NCBI GenBank assembly: GCA_041484525.1
Contig: JBGPHT010000037.1
Location: 1 to 54,535 of the forward strand
DNA length: 54,535 nucleotides
Reading direction: 5' to 3'
Source of the DNA: JBGPHT01 sp041484525
Lineage (GTDB): Bacteria; Acidobacteriota; Terriglobia; Bryobacterales; Bryobacteraceae
The translations under genes and the position numbers were made by a program. Below the pieces are notes generated by a model. The model did not search any database and was not told where the DNA came from. It saw nothing but the letters and a program-made list of their open reading frames with translations. How positions within the stretch are numbered: position 1 is the first letter of the stretch; every line of letters begins with the position of its first letter. Positions 33,244 through 43,072 of the stretch are shown piece after piece.

Positions 33244-35427
33244 TTACCGTGGATTCGTGGTCATGGAGGAACGGCGGCCGGTGGTGATCGACCAGTAGTC
33301 AATCCACTTCTCTCGAATCGCGTTGGTTCGTTCGATGAGTTCGCGGCTTGGCGTGGCCCCGTGCTCCACGATCACTACCATCCCGGTGTTGAACTTCTTT
33401 TGCGATTGATCGGAGGCGGGCACGCGAGGACCCTCGGCTGCGATCACGTCCTGTATGGTCACCTTCACCCGATCGGCGCGGAATACCGGACGGCCGTTGC
33501 CATCTTTCCCGGCCGCGGCCAGGTTTCTCAGGATGAAGAAATCGGGCACCTCAGACGGTGCGATCATGCCCATCAGGTAGAGGTCGAGGTACGACCACCC
33601 GGTGGCTGGAACATAGTAGTCGTCATCCAGTTGGGTGTAAGTGCCGTCGTAGTTATCCTGCCAGACCCCGCCGCCCATCGCCGACGCTTCCGTGGGACGG
33701 AAATAGGGGAAGGCTACGGGCGCCTGCAAACCCCGAGCCCAGTGCGTGGGGCCGAGGGGGATCGTCTCGTCTTTGACCTTGGCGGAAACAAAAGCCGACC
33801 AGCGGTGTCCCATCTCGTGTCCGGCCTGCGACATCGCCAGGTTGTACGCGGTCGATTTCCCGGCGGCCCTGTCCACCATGATTCCTTCCGGTGACTTCTC
33901 CTGCCCCTGGTTGGACCCGATGTAGACCGGCTGCACGAACTGCCACTGGAACCGCCCTTCGCTGCAGTAGTTTTCTGGCCGCCCCTGTGGATGCCCGATC
34001 CCCGTCACGTTGCCGCCCAACGGGCCGGTGCTGGGAGTGCCCGCTTCCTGATTGTCCACGCGGAAGTCCGAGTAGTACGCCAGAAGATCGAACTTATCGC
34101 CCAGCGCGCGGATGACCGTGCATGTCATATCTCTCGGGTTGGGGAGCGCCATGTAGTGGAACGATTCGTAGACGATCGTGAACGGACCGTCCTGCCGCTT
34201 CACGGAAGACAGATCCACTTCGGGACTTCGGATCCCGGATAATGTCACGGCGTGGGGCGCGACTTTGTCGACTGCCGCAGCCGGAGTTCCGGGCGCCATC
34301 ACATCGGCGAAGACGGCGAACCGATCGACGCCCTGGAACGCCGCTGGCAATGTCCCTTGCAGCGTGATAGTGTTCCCGCTCGTCTTCACCGCAGGAGAGA
34401 CGCCGGGTCCGGACGCGACATACCTCGGGGCGCCGCCTCCACGGCCGCCGCGGCCTTGTCCACCGATGCCACGGATGGTCCAGACGACGTCCGAGTGGGC
34501 GTTATCCACGCGCGTGGCGAGCGGCTTGTGCACATCGAAGGAGACGCGGTACGCGATGCCCGCCAGTCCTGGATCGCCTTCCGGCAGCACCGGTCCGCGG
34601 GTCTCGAACGTCACCTTGAGGAAGAGGCCGTCCACGGCGGTGAGCTTCACATTCTTGATATCGAGGTGCGCGGCGACGGCGGCGTCTTCCTCATCGGTGA
34701 CGGTGGCGAGCGGTCGCTCCACGCCGCCAGTGACCATGGGGTAAAGACCGACGATGGCATCGCGCGCGGCCACCTGATCGTATGACATTTCGATCGATCC
34801 ATTACGCCGCAGCACCGCCTGGAAACGGTTGATCGTCGGCACCCACGTGAAGTCCTGGATGCCGGCCGCCGGCTCCGTCAGGTTCCACGTGACCACGACG
34901 CGATCCGCCAGTTCCTTCACGTAACGAGGTCCGGACATGCGCGGCTTCAGGAATACACTGATCGCCGGCACGGTGTTGATCGGATTGCCGGCGGCTTCGC
35001 GCAACTGATCGAATCGACCGATGGAGAACCCACCACCGCGCCCGCCACGACCGCCGCCCGCAGCCGCGCCGAAGCTGATCGTTCCGGTTGTTCCCACGGA
35101 GAACGAATCCCAATTCTTGCCGGAATAGGGAAACGCGAAGTTGCGCAGTGTCACCTGGGGTTCGGTGATCTGGGCGCCGAACTCCGGGTCCCACTGAAAT
35201 GCCAGATTCTCGGCACGGTATCCGGCACCGTCCGGAGTGAAGCGCAGCGTGCGCCGGACGAGATCGAACATGTTGGCCTTCCCGAGCACGCCTTCATCCA
35301 GCTTCATGACGATCAGGTCGCCCTGGGTCGAGATGGCGCCGATCGGATGCCCCGGCTCCTGCTGCCCCTGGGCGCGCGCCACAGCAATCAGAAATACACT
35401 CTGCAAGAAAAATCGACGGCTTCTCAT
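33244..35427 (-). CDS. Secreted zinc-metalloprotease-like protein (HEMGH)
   Basis: A 727-aa exported protein. I chose the ATG at 35427 (MRSRRFFLQSVFLIAVARAQ), which gives a signal peptide; the longer frame does not. The first 400 residues are beta-rich with two Gly/Arg linkers (GGGRGGRGGG). The C-terminal 300 residues contain AMSQAGHEMGHRWSAFVSAK, a gluzincin/metzincin HExxH motif with catalytic Glu, and DNYDGTYTQLDDDYYVPATG. It probably degrades or processes extracellular protein. Divergent from the DUF1697 gene. Family not named with certainty; similar large secreted proteins are common in Acidobacteriota. Confidence 0.8.
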   Translation of the reverse strand: MRSRRFFLQSVFLIAVARAQGQQEPGHPIGAISTQGDLIVMKLDEGVLGKANMFDLVRRTLRFTPDGAGYRAENLAFQWDPEFGAQITEPQVTLRNFAFPYSGKNWDSFSVGTTGTISFGAAAGGGRGGRGGGFSIGRFDQLREAAGNPINTVPAISVFLKPRMSGPRYVKELADRVVVTWNLTEPAAGIQDFTWVPTINRFQAVLRRNGSIEMSYDQVAARDAIVGLYPMVTGGVERPLATVTDEEDAAVAAHLDIKNVKLTAVDGLFLKVTFETRGPVLPEGDPGLAGIAYRVSFDVHKPLATRVDNAHSDVVWTIRGIGGQGRGGRGGGAPRYVASGPGVSPAVKTSGNTITLQGTLPAAFQGVDRFAVFADVMAPGTPAAAVDKVAPHAVTLSGIRSPEVDLSSVKRQDGPFTIVYESFHYMALPNPRDMTCTVIRALGDKFDLLAYYSDFRVDNQEAGTPSTGPLGGNVTGIGHPQGRPENYCSEGRFQWQFVQPVYIGSNQGQEKSPEGIMVDRAAGKSTAYNLAMSQAGHEMGHRWSAFVSAKVKDETIPLGPTHWARGLQAPVAFPYFRPTEASAMGGGVWQDNYDGTYTQLDDDYYVPATGWSYLDLYLMGMIAPSEVPDFFILRNLAAAGKDGNGRPVFRADRVKVTIQDVIAAEGPRVPASDQSQKKFNTGMVVIVEHGATPSRELIERTNAIREKWIDYWSITTGRRSSMTTNPR

Positions 35428-35520
35428 AGCGGCGAGTATTCTCCCACGGCCAGCCGCACAGACGCAACGCGCGGTTGCCGCTGACCCGATACTATGAATC
35501 CCATGAGCCAATCAAAAGTC

Positions 35521-36063
35521 ATGTCTACACACGTAGCGCTCCTGCGCGGAGTCAACGTCGGCGGCAAGAACATGCTGCCCATGAAGGACCTCGCCGGGAT
35601 TCTCGTCGATGCCGGATGCGCCGATGTGCGGACTTACATTCAGAGCGGCAACGCCATCTTCAGGGCCGCCGACAGCGTCTTGGACGGGCTTCCCGACCGG
35701 ATCACGGGGCGGATCGCGAAACGATTCGGGTATCAGATTCCGGTGATCCTGCGGACAACTGAGCAGCTTGCCGAGACCATACGGCAGAACCCGTTCCTGA
35801 AAGCCGGGGTGGACGAGAAGATGCTCTACGTCTTCTTCCTGGCGGATCTGCCGAAGGCGCAAGCTGCCAGCAGTCTCGATCTGAAGCGGTCACCACCGGA
35901 TACCTTCGTGGTGCGCGGCCGGGAGATCTACCTGCACCTTCCGAATGGGCTGGGACGCTCCAAACTGACAAATAATTATTTCGATTCCAAGCTCGCCACA
36001 ATCTCTACCGCCCGGAACTGGCGCACCGCGCTCAAGTTGTTCGAGTTGATGACGGCCCTGTAA
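35521..36063 (+). CDS. DUF1697 family protein
   Basis: A 180-aa cytoplasmic protein. HVALLRGVNVGGKNMLPMKD, LAGILVDAGCADVRTYIQSG and the C-terminal IYLHLPNGLGRSKLTNNYFD are the signatures of DUF1697, whose role is unknown. The ATG at 35521 (MSTHVALLRG) fits the family start better than those at 35494 and 35509. Stands alone between the protease and the receptor gene. Confidence 0.9.
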   Translation: MSTHVALLRGVNVGGKNMLPMKDLAGILVDAGCADVRTYIQSGNAIFRAADSVLDGLPDRITGRIAKRFGYQIPVILRTTEQLAETIRQNPFLKAGVDEKMLYVFFLADLPKAQAASSLDLKRSPPDTFVVRGREIYLHLPNGLGRSKLTNNYFDSKLATISTARNWRTALKLFELMTAL

Positions 36064-36190
36064 GGGCTGACATGGGCTACCAAATATCACATATTTGCCT
36101 CGGTGATTCTTCCAGTTCTTGGAGGTGGTTTCGAATTGGCGTTTAACCGCTAAATCGCCAATAAAACCAAGGGATTTGCGATGAAACATC

Positions 36191-36234
36191 TTGACATTTT
36201 GGCCAAAAGATGGATGATGTTGTAAGCGTTGCCA
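36191..36234 (+). promoter_or_regulatory. Promoter and LacI-type operator of the TonB receptor
   Basis: TTGACA (36191-36196) with a weak GATGAT (36213-36218) 16 bp later, then TGTAAGCGTTGCCA (36221-36234), which matches 13 of the bases of the LacI-family consensus TGNAANCGNTTNCA except one. It lies over the expected transcription start, the same geometry as at 46870. Confidence 0.5.
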
Positions 36235-36263
36235 GTCTTACGTTGGTTGCTGAAGGGAAACAA

Positions 36264-39200
36264 ATGAGATTGAGAGATCGTTTCGCTGTAGTTGCCATGC
36301 TTCTTGCCCTCGCGCCCATTCTGGTTTTGGCGCAGACGGGCGCCACCGGATCGCTGACTGTGACGGTTGCGGATGCGTCCGCCGCCATCGTTCCCGGCGC
36401 GAACCTGGAATTAACCGACGTCTCGACCAATGTCGTGCGCAAAGCGTCGACGCTCGAGGGCGGCGTGTATACTTTCCCGAACCTAACGTTCGGCGACTAC
36501 CGGCTCACGGTCAGCAAGCAGGGATTCGGGAATGAAGTGTTCCCGTCGATCCAGGTGCAGACCGGCCGCACGACGGACGTGAAAGTCACGATGCGCGTGG
36601 CAAGTTCCACGGAGACGGTACAGGTGAACGCCGGCGAAACGCCGCTGCTCGAAACCAGTTCCAGTATCGTGGCGGACACGATCGATACCAAGCAGGTGGT
36701 CAATCTGCCTATGGAATCGCGGAACGTATACACCATGACTTTCCTGGTGCCGGGCTGGGCCTCGACCGGGGCCAACAGCACCCAGGGAACCTTCAACAAT
36801 CTTCCGGGCGGCGCCATCGTGAGCGCCGATTTCGATGGCAGCCCGGGCATCAGCAACCGTTTCCGCTCGGGCGGTTACCAATACGGCACCGTGGTGGTGC
36901 AGCCGCGCATCGAGCAGGTAGCGGAGATGACGATCCAGACGGCGCAGTTGGATCTGGGCGGCGCCGGTAACGCGGCCATGCGGATCAATATCGTGACGCG
37001 GCGCGGGTCGAACCTCTACCATGGACGGCTGTTCGAGGATTTCCGGAATAGCGTTTTGAACGCGAATTCCTGGCTGAGCAATGCGCGCAGCGTTCCCCGT
37101 GGTGTACTCAAGCTGAATGATTTCGGCGGCAGCGTGAGCGGCCCCGTGATCAAGAACAAGCTGTTCTTCTTCGGCACCTACGCCGAGTCGATCCAGCCGA
37201 AGAGCACAACGGCCACGGCCTCGGTGCTGAGCCAGGCGGCACAGCAGGGTCTCTTCAGCTACCGCGATACGCGGGGCACTCTGCAGACCGTGAATGTGCT
37301 TCAGGTCGGCCAGGGGGCGGGCGGCTCAGGCACCGTTCTGCCGTCCATCGCCAGCCAGTTCTCAAAAATCAACGGCGTTCTCAGTAACGGCTCGCTGACG
37401 CAGAATCCATCCGATCCCAACCTGGCGACACTCAGTTGGCTGGTCCCGCAGCGGACGACCAACTGGTTTCCCACGGTTCGCGTGGATTACAACCTGACTC
37501 AGGATCTGCGGTTCAACGCTTCCTATTCCCAGACGAAGAGCTACAACGAACACAACTACACCCCGCTGTGGCCGGGCGGCATCGATACGCTCGACTACAC
37601 TTCGTCGGGCGGCAACAACAAGATCGCGGGGTTCGGTTTCGACTGGACGATTCGTCCCACGCTGGTCAACCAGTTCCACGCCGGGTTCACCTATCAGTAC
37701 AGCTACTTTAGCCCCGAGAACAAGGGGATCGACCTGGCGAATACGCAGCAGATTGGCTTCGCCTACGGCCAGGGCCTCTACAGCGGAGCTTATCCGCGGC
37801 TGGCGGTTTCCTCTCTCTATCCCCTGTTCAACTTTGAAGACAGTATGAACTGGCAGAAAGGGAGCCACCTGCTCACCTTCGGTGGCGGCTGGTGGCGCGA
37901 GCAGGACCACTACTGGAACAACCCCGGCGGGTTCCCGAACATCACGCTTGGTATGGTAGGCGCCGATCCGCTGGTGCCGTCGTTCCTGTCCGCCCTGCCG
38001 ATCGCAGGCCCCGGCTTCGCCAGCACCATCAATCAAGCTAATGCCGAAGCTCTGTATGCCACGCTGACGGGCAGAGTCTCGGCGGTGCGTATCAACACCG
38101 GCCGGCCGCTCGATCCGGCGACCCAGCAGTACAAGCAATTCGGCCAGTACAATCTCAATGAAGTCGTAGCCGCGACTCACTTCTTCATACAGGACCGCTG
38201 GCGCCTGACGCCGAACCTGACGGTGAACTACGGGTTGCGTTGGGACATCTATGGCGACGATCACGACATTAACGGCGGCTATAGCAGCCCCGCGTCGATT
38301 GCCGATTTCTGGGGCCCCACGCCGGTGGGAGCTGTCTTTCAGCCGGGCAACCTGGGCGGCGTGCAGAATCCGACTTTCACGGCCAAGGTTCACGTGTACA
38401 AAACACAGTGGAAGAATCCGCAGCCGGCCGCCGGACTACTCTGGAGCCCGCAGACGGAAGGGTTCCTCGGCAAGCTGCTCCCAAAAGGGAAGAGCGTGAT
38501 CAAGGCCGGTTGGTCGCTTCGCAACTACACGGAGGGCGCACAGAACTTCTGGGCTTATGCCTCCAATCAGGGCACGTTCTTCTACCAGCAAGGCGCCGCC
38601 ACGGCGGATGCCAGCGGTGCGTTAGGTACGTTCGCGCCCGGATCTCTTACGCTCGGCCAGTCGCTGCCGGCGTACAAACTTAATCCGCCGCAGTGGTCCG
38701 CCACGGTTCCGGCATCGGCATTGTGGCCGGGCACTTCGTTCTGGGCGATGAATCCCAATATCCGCTATCCGTACGTGGAGCAGTACAACATCGGTATCCA
38801 GCGGGAAATCGCCAACGGCACGGTGCTCGAGGTGCGCTACGCCGGCAATATGTCGATGCACTCGTGGATGAGCTACAACCTCAACGAGCCGAACATCTTC
38901 GAGAACGGATTCCTTCCGGAGTTCCGCAACGCGCAGAGCAACCTGGCGATCAACATTGCCAACGGCAGGGGAAGCACGCTGGCCAATAACGGATTGCCCG
39001 GACAAGTTGCGCTGCCCATTCTGCAGGCGGCGTTCGCCGGAAACGGATCGAGCGGCTTCACCGCCTTCACTACTAATCTGCAGACGGGTGCGGCCGGCGC
39101 GATGGCAGATAGTCTGTCCCGCTCGCAGGTCTACTTCTGCAACCTGGTCGGCAGCGCGAAATTTGCGCCGTGTGCCGGTTCGTTTGGCGGGAACACCAAC

Positions 39201-40103
39201 GTCGCGGGGAACTATCCGGCGAATTTCTTCGAAGTGAACCCGTACACCACGGGCCAGTCTCTCAACTATCTGGACGCGGCCGGCCACTCCAATTACAACT
39301 CGCTGCAGGTGGAATTGCGGCAGCGCCAGGTTCACGGGATGCAGTTCAACGTCAATTACACGCTGGGCAAATCGATGGTCCTGGGTCCGGCTAATGCCTA
39401 CCAGGGCAACGTGACCAGCCAGACCGGTAGCGTCGCGGGCCTGTACCTGACGCAGCGCAACTTCCGGCTGAATTATGGGCCCAGCCCGTTCGACATCCGC
39501 CACATCGTGCATGCCAGCGGCACTTACGATCTGCCGTTCGGCAAAGGCCGGAAATTTTTCAACCAGAACCGGCTGGCCAATCAGATTGTGGGCGGCTGGA
39601 CGCTGGGAACCATCGTCGTGATCCAGAGCGGAACGCCGGCGCAAATGAGCGGCGGCTACAACACGGTCAACGCGAACGATGCCGGCATCAACTTCCTTGG
39701 TGGTTTCACTGCTAAGCAACTCCAGGACAGCGTGGGTGTATACAAGAACGGAAACCCCTTCGTGTACCTGTTCGACCCATCCAAATTCCTGGCGCCCAAC
39801 GGGTCGGCCAACACCACCTATGTGACGCCGAATACGAACGCCGGCGCTTGGGGTTATCGGCCGATGCTCTACGGGCCGCACTGGTTCAACGCAGATCTCT
39901 CGGTGAATAAGACCATCCCCATCCGGGAATCGATGCGGTTTACGATACAAGGCGAGTTCCTGAACCTTTTCAATCACCCCACATTCGCTTTCGGTAACCC
40001 GAACTACAATGGTGTAAATATTCAGAACACCGCCTTCGGCCAGCAGACCGGTGGCCCAACCACGGCCCGCCGCATCGAACTGCGCGCGAATCTGGAGTTC
40101 TAG
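36264..40103 (+). CDS. Oar-like TonB-dependent receptor with carboxypeptidase-regulatory domain
   Basis: A 1279-aa outer-membrane protein. The ATG at 36264 (MRLRDRFAVVAMLLALAPIL) has GAAGGGAAA upstream and gives a signal peptide cut after LAQ. Residues 28-105 are an Ig-like carboxypeptidase-regulatory domain (GSLTVTVADASAAIVPGANL, GVYTFPNLTFGDYRLTVSKQ), about 130-250 the plug (IDTKQVVNLPMESRNVYTMT), and the remainder a 22-strand barrel ending in RRIELRANLEF with the terminal Phe of outer-membrane proteins. It should import oligosaccharides or other large ligands with TonB energy. A LacI-type operator upstream suggests sugar control together with the 46.9-kb operon. A truncated second copy of its last 360 codons lies at 44503. 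Confidence 0.93.
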   Translation: MRLRDRFAVVAMLLALAPILVLAQTGATGSLTVTVADASAAIVPGANLELTDVSTNVVRKASTLEGGVYTFPNLTFGDYRLTVSKQGFGNEVFPSIQVQTGRTTDVKVTMRVASSTETVQVNAGETPLLETSSSIVADTIDTKQVVNLPMESRNVYTMTFLVPGWASTGANSTQGTFNNLPGGAIVSADFDGSPGISNRFRSGGYQYGTVVVQPRIEQVAEMTIQTAQLDLGGAGNAAMRINIVTRRGSNLYHGRLFEDFRNSVLNANSWLSNARSVPRGVLKLNDFGGSVSGPVIKNKLFFFGTYAESIQPKSTTATASVLSQAAQQGLFSYRDTRGTLQTVNVLQVGQGAGGSGTVLPSIASQFSKINGVLSNGSLTQNPSDPNLATLSWLVPQRTTNWFPTVRVDYNLTQDLRFNASYSQTKSYNEHNYTPLWPGGIDTLDYTSSGGNNKIAGFGFDWTIRPTLVNQFHAGFTYQYSYFSPENKGIDLANTQQIGFAYGQGLYSGAYPRLAVSSLYPLFNFEDSMNWQKGSHLLTFGGGWWREQDHYWNNPGGFPNITLGMVGADPLVPSFLSALPIAGPGFASTINQANAEALYATLTGRVSAVRINTGRPLDPATQQYKQFGQYNLNEVVAATHFFIQDRWRLTPNLTVNYGLRWDIYGDDHDINGGYSSPASIADFWGPTPVGAVFQPGNLGGVQNPTFTAKVHVYKTQWKNPQPAAGLLWSPQTEGFLGKLLPKGKSVIKAGWSLRNYTEGAQNFWAYASNQGTFFYQQGAATADASGALGTFAPGSLTLGQSLPAYKLNPPQWSATVPASALWPGTSFWAMNPNIRYPYVEQYNIGIQREIANGTVLEVRYAGNMSMHSWMSYNLNEPNIFENGFLPEFRNAQSNLAINIANGRGSTLANNGLPGQVALPILQAAFAGNGSSGFTAFTTNLQTGAAGAMADSLSRSQVYFCNLVGSAKFAPCAGSFGGNTNVAGNYPANFFEVNPYTTGQSLNYLDAAGHSNYNSLQVELRQRQVHGMQFNVNYTLGKSMVLGPANAYQGNVTSQTGSVAGLYLTQRNFRLNYGPSPFDIRHIVHASGTYDLPFGKGRKFFNQNRLANQIVGGWTLGTIVVIQSGTPAQMSGGYNTVNANDAGINFLGGFTAKQLQDSVGVYKNGNPFVYLFDPSKFLAPNGSANTTYVTPNTNAGAWGYRPMLYGPHWFNADLSVNKTIPIRESMRFTIQGEFLNLFNHPTFAFGNPNYNGVNIQNTAFGQQTGGPTTARRIELRANLEF

Positions 40104-40116
40104 GCCACTTCGATCC

Positions 40117-40145
40117 GAGCAGGGCCGGCCCGGCCCGCCCTGCTC
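40117..40145 (+). terminator. Hairpin after the receptor gene
   Basis: GAGCAGGGC / GCCCTGCTC, a perfect 9-bp stem with an 11-nt GC-rich loop, 13 bp after the stop codon. There is no T-run, so it may end transcription weakly or protect the mRNA. Confidence 0.55.
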
Positions 40146-40254
40146 GTCACAATGGATCCCTTCTACTTGCCTGATTCGGTATTCGTCTATTAGGAAGACC
40201 CCGGCTGATAGGGCAAAAAACCGAGGGTTCCGAGTTCTTGATCTGGACCTCGAT

Positions 40255-40628
40255 TCAGCCCCTCGTGCGTCTCAGTGAGGCTGTACCGAAGGTCATCGTT
40301 TCGCCGGTGGCAACGACAATGCCGGTTATCCTAAATGTTAGGAGCTCACCTTCCAAATGCCCGACAAATGTGATTTTCGGAACATCTGATGCCTTGGTGA
40401 GAATGTCGAACGATATCCCCCCACACTGACCTTGCCATCAAGAAGACTTGTCGTTTCATTCTTGCCCACCAGAGTGCCAGTCAAGGACGAACCTACAGTT
40501 TTCAGGATAAGTACGACTTCAACGTCCTTACCATTGAACAAGAGGTGTCCACACCAACTGCCCGCGACACTACCTGTGCTTAGCAACATCACAGATGCCA
40601 CGAGTAGCAGGCATAACAGACGCCTCAT
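40255..40628 (-). pseudogene. Small secreted protein, frameshifted at a six-G run
   Basis: MRRLLCLLLVASVMLLSTGS is a signal peptide; GGAGGAAT lies 6 bases before the ATG at 40628. The first frame continues LLFNGKDVEVVLILKTVGSS, then LTGTLVGKNETTSLLDGKVS to the G-run (40417-40422). With one base added it goes on ISFDILTKASDVPKITFVGH, then LEGELLTFRITGIVVATGET to 40255. The result is about 124 aa of repeated strands, a beta-sandwich or lipocalin-like small protein of unknown role often seen in Acidobacteriota. Confidence 0.65.
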
Positions 40629-40990
40629 GAGTATTCCTCCGCCGTTGGTTAACAGGTTGTGGGCCAAAGAGGTTCTGGATCGTCACTGTTAGTCCGCGCC
40701 ATTTTGACCCAGCGAATGAGTGCTTTTCAGCAACTCGCTACTGCCAGCATGTCCCAGTCTCAAGCCCTTCACGAAGCCCAAAGCAGGCGGCGTGAAAAGG
40801 TTGTCAAAATGCCAAGCAGAACTTCCTAAGACCACGTAACTCAATCTTAGGGCTGCTTTACAGCGCCTGCAATGACTTTACCCGTAGGGCAGTACTCTCT
40901 GTTTCGGCGCTTACCTCTGACTACCACTACTCAAGGGCTACAAGCCACAGCGAGGCTCCAAATGTTCGCGCACCGCTCCGCTCAACCCCT
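40629..40990. other. Intergenic stretch, nothing recognised
   Basis: About 360 bp of lower-GC DNA. No coding frame, tRNA or strong hairpin that I can support on either strand. Confidence 0.4.
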
Positions 40991-41773
40991 CTAGTGCGAC
41001 GGCCTCGCGAGGACATATGCTTTGTCCTTTTGTTCAATCGACTTTAGTTGGTGGCTATCGAGCGCCGATTTCGGTATCCGACGCCACTGCATTCCGCGAA
41101 ATTCATATTCGGAAGGCATTACTTCTTCATACGTGTTACGAGTATCGAACATGTCGGGATTCGGATCGGCCATAACTAGGCTTACGAGTCGAGCCTCGGT
41201 TTCGAGCGCGAACAGCCCGTCGTCACCAAGTTGTTCGGTTCTGTACTGCAGGTGGGTACAGCCCAGAGCAGGCGCATCCCACGAAGTGACCCGGACGGAG
41301 ACCGTCTTATACTCCGTCACCTCCGTCCGCTGCCCGGATACCCACTCCTCCCGCAGCAACCGTCTTTCGTTGCTTGGGTTACCGATGCAGGTGGAGACAG
41401 CTGACGATTCTCTTGTGGTTGTTGGATTCTTGGTGAGAGTGGTCGTCTTCATCCTCAAAGGATCAAATATCTCGATTACCGTCCCGTCCGGTTGGTTCAA
41501 ACGCCTGTGGGGGCCAGTAAGAACGCGCACATTGTTGAATTGCTTCATCACGGCACCAGCGGAATTACGTGCGACCGTCTGCGTTCCCGACAACTCCCCG
41601 ATGGTACTTCCATGTTGATAGTGGTAGATATCAATCTTCAGCTCAAATGGGACCGCGGCCGCACGAGCCTGAGCGCGTAATCTAGATGCGACCGTGAAGT
41701 TCACCGCAATGTAACCCACGCCCGCGGCCAGTACGAGCAACGCAGGTGTAGTAAGACGCAACTTGACTTTCAT
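40991..41773 (-). CDS. Membrane-anchored or secreted hypothetical protein
   Basis: A 260-aa protein with an N-terminal hydrophobic segment (TTPALLVLAAGVGYIAVNFT) that is either a signal peptide or an anchor. The mature part is strand-rich (DGTVIEIFDPLRMKTTTLTK, VTEYKTVSVRVTSWDAPALG) and has two Cys in the middle. No family recognised. It is 39 bp downstream of the Cys-rich peptide gene on the same strand, so the two are probably one transcription unit; it might modify, anchor or process the peptide. Confidence 0.6.
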   Translation of the reverse strand: MKVKLRLTTPALLVLAAGVGYIAVNFTVASRLRAQARAAAVPFELKIDIYHYQHGSTIGELSGTQTVARNSAGAVMKQFNNVRVLTGPHRRLNQPDGTVIEIFDPLRMKTTTLTKNPTTTRESSAVSTCIGNPSNERRLLREEWVSGQRTEVTEYKTVSVRVTSWDAPALGCTHLQYRTEQLGDDGLFALETEARLVSLVMADPNPDMFDTRNTYEEVMPSEYEFRGMQWRRIPKSALDSHQLKSIEQKDKAYVLARPSH

Positions 41774-41812
41774 GATTTAGCTCCTATCCAAAGAACAACG
41801 TCATCAGTCCCG

Positions 41813-42064
41813 TCACTGGCAACCCGGACAATTGCAGTAAGTACTGAAGTAATTGCAGCACCATGCGGCGTTGGCGGTGCAAATAGGGCCCGTACAGGCG
41901 TTTAGATAGCAGGTTGCGTACCCGAATAGCCCGCAGCCGCCACTAAGGTAGACGTCCCCACTGTCTCCGTTCCCAGTGCCTATGCATTGTGCATAGGCTT
42001 TACCGGCGCCGAGCGCGGCACCGAGCGCAAATGCTATTGCTAACCACCGTTTCACGCTCTTCAT
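41813..42064 (-). CDS. Small secreted cysteine-rich peptide
   Basis: An 83-aa precursor. The ATG at 42064 has GGAG 8 bases upstream, giving MKSVKRWLAIAFALGAALGA with cleavage after AYA, then a 57-residue mature peptide with 10 cysteines (GGCGLFGYATCYLNACTGPI, CTANAAWCCNYFSTYCNCPG, ending CQ). There are almost no charged residues, so it would be a compact, disulfide-rich or metal-binding secreted peptide. Toxin, pheromone or RiPP-like precursor are all possible; none can be proven from sequence. It lies next to the 260-aa exported protein. Confidence 0.65.
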   Translation of the reverse strand: MKSVKRWLAIAFALGAALGAGKAYAQCIGTGNGDSGDVYLSGGCGLFGYATCYLNACTGPICTANAAWCCNYFSTYCNCPGCQ

Positions 42065-43072
42065 ATGCTTCTCCAGTGACTCCGACTCATGTCGGAATCG
42101 CTGAGATAGTATCACCTTCGATATCAAGGGTCAACAAGTATTTGTAGCTGTGAGAGCATAAACTATAGGTTTCCTTACACATTACAATTTAGGAACCCTG
42201 TTGACATCTTACTCATCAGCTACTCGCGTGAGAGCACAGACTCAATAGCTTAAGTGAGCCAAAACCATTTAGACACGGGCTCCTTTCACCAGCCTCTCTT
42301 AGATGGCTTGGGACCCCTCAATCTACTCACATCCCGAGCCAACAACCAGTCGGCTTGTATTAGTCGAACGGCTCTGCGTGGCAGGGCACCACTTCACGGT
42401 CAACGCTAAGGCATACAGCATGAGTCAAAGCTAGAGAATCAAACGATTAAATAACTTGGCGGTAAACCACGTTCCCACTTATTTAGACACCACTGCGGTC
42501 CGGCCAAGGTCGATCAACCCTGCCGGTTGCCTGGATGGAGTAAGTCAACATCGCTGGATTGGCAGGAGTGCCCGTAAAATGAGAGTTCTCTCAAATAGCG
42601 GCACGCTCATCTTTGCGGGGCGCTGTATAGGCTGGTATTGAGTCACAGGTGTTCCGCGCGATGGCAACGCGTAAATAAGTGGTTACCGCTATCTACGGCG
42701 TTCTTGCCGGTAACCGTAGAACGCCCTGGTCCACAGATGCTCCGTGGATCCATTTGAAGAATACCTGCTAGCAGCCCGTCATGGATCCGGGCGGCGGTAG
42801 GCACCAACCCGCGGGTCCGATGTTGTTTGTCAGGACTCTCCGGCGTCGGCTCGTGTGTCCGGATGGGCGTTGGCCGACGCGATGGTAGTAACCGCCGTTC
42901 CAATGTCGCGGCAACCCACTGATTTGAAAAACTCTTGCAATGCCTGCTAAAGTACCTTACCAGCCACTCTAAGCGAGTGTGCACACCCTCAGCCGTGGAG
43001 GCCTCGGTTTCAGCATAACAGTATCCTTTTGCGGTCGAAGCCCAGGTTGGGAACTGTAATATCAGGCGACGG
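42065..43072. other. Gene-poor stretch with the left arm of a long inverted repeat
   Basis: About 1 kb with no supportable gene; the open frames at 42456 (+) and 42643 (-) have random composition. It contains the left inverted-repeat arm (42195-42280). From 42280 to 43070 I see no other structure. Confidence 0.5.
42195..42280 (+). repeat. Left arm of an about 85-bp inverted repeat
   Basis: Reads almost the same as the reverse complement of 44231-44316: CCTGTTGA..T.TTACTCATCA, then CTACTCGCGTGA and TTAAGTGAGCCAAAACCA are shared, with about eight mismatches and two small gaps. The arms bracket 2 kb with a sulfotransferase gene, as the ends of a transposon would. Confidence 0.75.

Noticed and set aside
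38622..39977. 451-aa minus-strand frame opposite the TonB receptor, echoed at 44476-45474
   Set aside because: The echo only reflects the duplicated receptor sequence. Neither frame resembles a known protein, and no ribosome sites precede them.
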